This document shows, piece after piece, positions 29,861-30,139 of a stretch of 30,139 nt of DNA. This DNA is from Larix sibirica. Its lineage: Eukaryota; Streptophyta; Pinopsida; Pinales; Pinaceae. The stretch is taken from positions 1 through 30,139 of the forward strand of contig NWUY0300051244.1 of NCBI GenBank assembly GCA_004151065.3, read 5' to 3'. The notes beneath the pieces were generated by a model. It was not told the origin of the DNA. It did no database searches and saw nothing but the letters and a program-made list of their open reading frames with translations. Numbering within the stretch: the stretch's first letter is position 1; every line of letters starts with the position of its first letter. The position numbers and the translations under genes were made by a program.

Positions 29861-30139
29861 GCCTTATGGAATAAAATTGATCAGTTCTCTTCTATAATTT
29901 ATCACAAAAATTATTTAAGAGTGTCTTTAGAATCTTTGATTCTGAAGGCACTCTCAATTGGAAGGTATTTCATGATCAAAGTAAGTTTGGGGAGTACTTT
30001 CAATTCGAGCTGGTTGTTTTTACAAATTGATTATTCTAGCAATTGTTAAAATATGATCAATTTCCAGTATTATTTTAAATGATTATATCATTGCTTCGCT
30101 GATTATCATTATTTATTATTGATTAACACTGCTTGAATT
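29861..30139. other. AT-rich sequence, possibly continuing LINE E
   Basis: A 78-codon frame (29813-30049) has no recognised domain. It may be the eroded continuation of LINE E ORF1, but I see no diagnostic motif. Confidence 0.4.

Overview
The window looks like intergenic DNA from a large land-plant nuclear genome. It is AT-rich and almost entirely made of old, broken retrotransposons. Plant origin is indicated by LINE ORF1 proteins of the DUF4283 plus zinc-knuckle type, Ty1/copia and Ty3/gypsy elements primed by initiator-tRNA-Met-like sites, and the last two exons of a plant-type HMG-CoA reductase pseudogene. The depth of decay would suit a slowly purging genome such as a gymnosperm or a large angiosperm, but the species cannot be settled from the sequence. 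I see no intact host gene, no tRNA or rRNA gene, and no CRISPR array.

Layout, left to right: (1) 1-1030, featureless AT-rich DNA. (2) 1031-3361, a Ty1/copia element on + with 5' LTR, primer-binding site, gag and the start of protease/pre-integrase, truncated before integrase. (3) 3362-4904, unrecognised. (4) 4905-8480 (LINE A) and about 8525-12570 (LINE B), two L1-type LINEs head to tail on +, both riddled with stops and frameshifts. (5) 12571-13325, an unclassified repeat holding a five-unit, roughly 40-bp tandem array. (6) 13326-17078, LINE C on the minus strand, the least decayed element, with a 905-base assembly gap in ORF1. (7) 17527-17970, the 3' end of a second copia element, then an ATT microsatellite. 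(8) 18250-19292, the HMG-CoA reductase pseudogene. (9) 20168 to about 24810, a minus-strand Ty3/gypsy-like element with two LTRs and gag but no recognisable pol. (10) about 24839-26270, the 5' end of another LTR element on + with a duplicated leader. (11) 26586-29073, a minus-strand copia element reduced to gag between two LTRs. (12) 29131-29400, an RT fragment from a different LINE clade, then 29540-29860, an ORF1 fragment of the LINE A/C type.

None of these parts is likely to function together. The most informative points are: overlapping ORF1-stop/ORF2-start junctions in three independent LINE copies; the fact that all three LINEs lack their 3' rather than 5' ends; a 38-base block identical in two otherwise diverged LTRs; and the HMG-CoA reductase fragment with its intron retained. 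I did not find convincing evidence of a new biological system.
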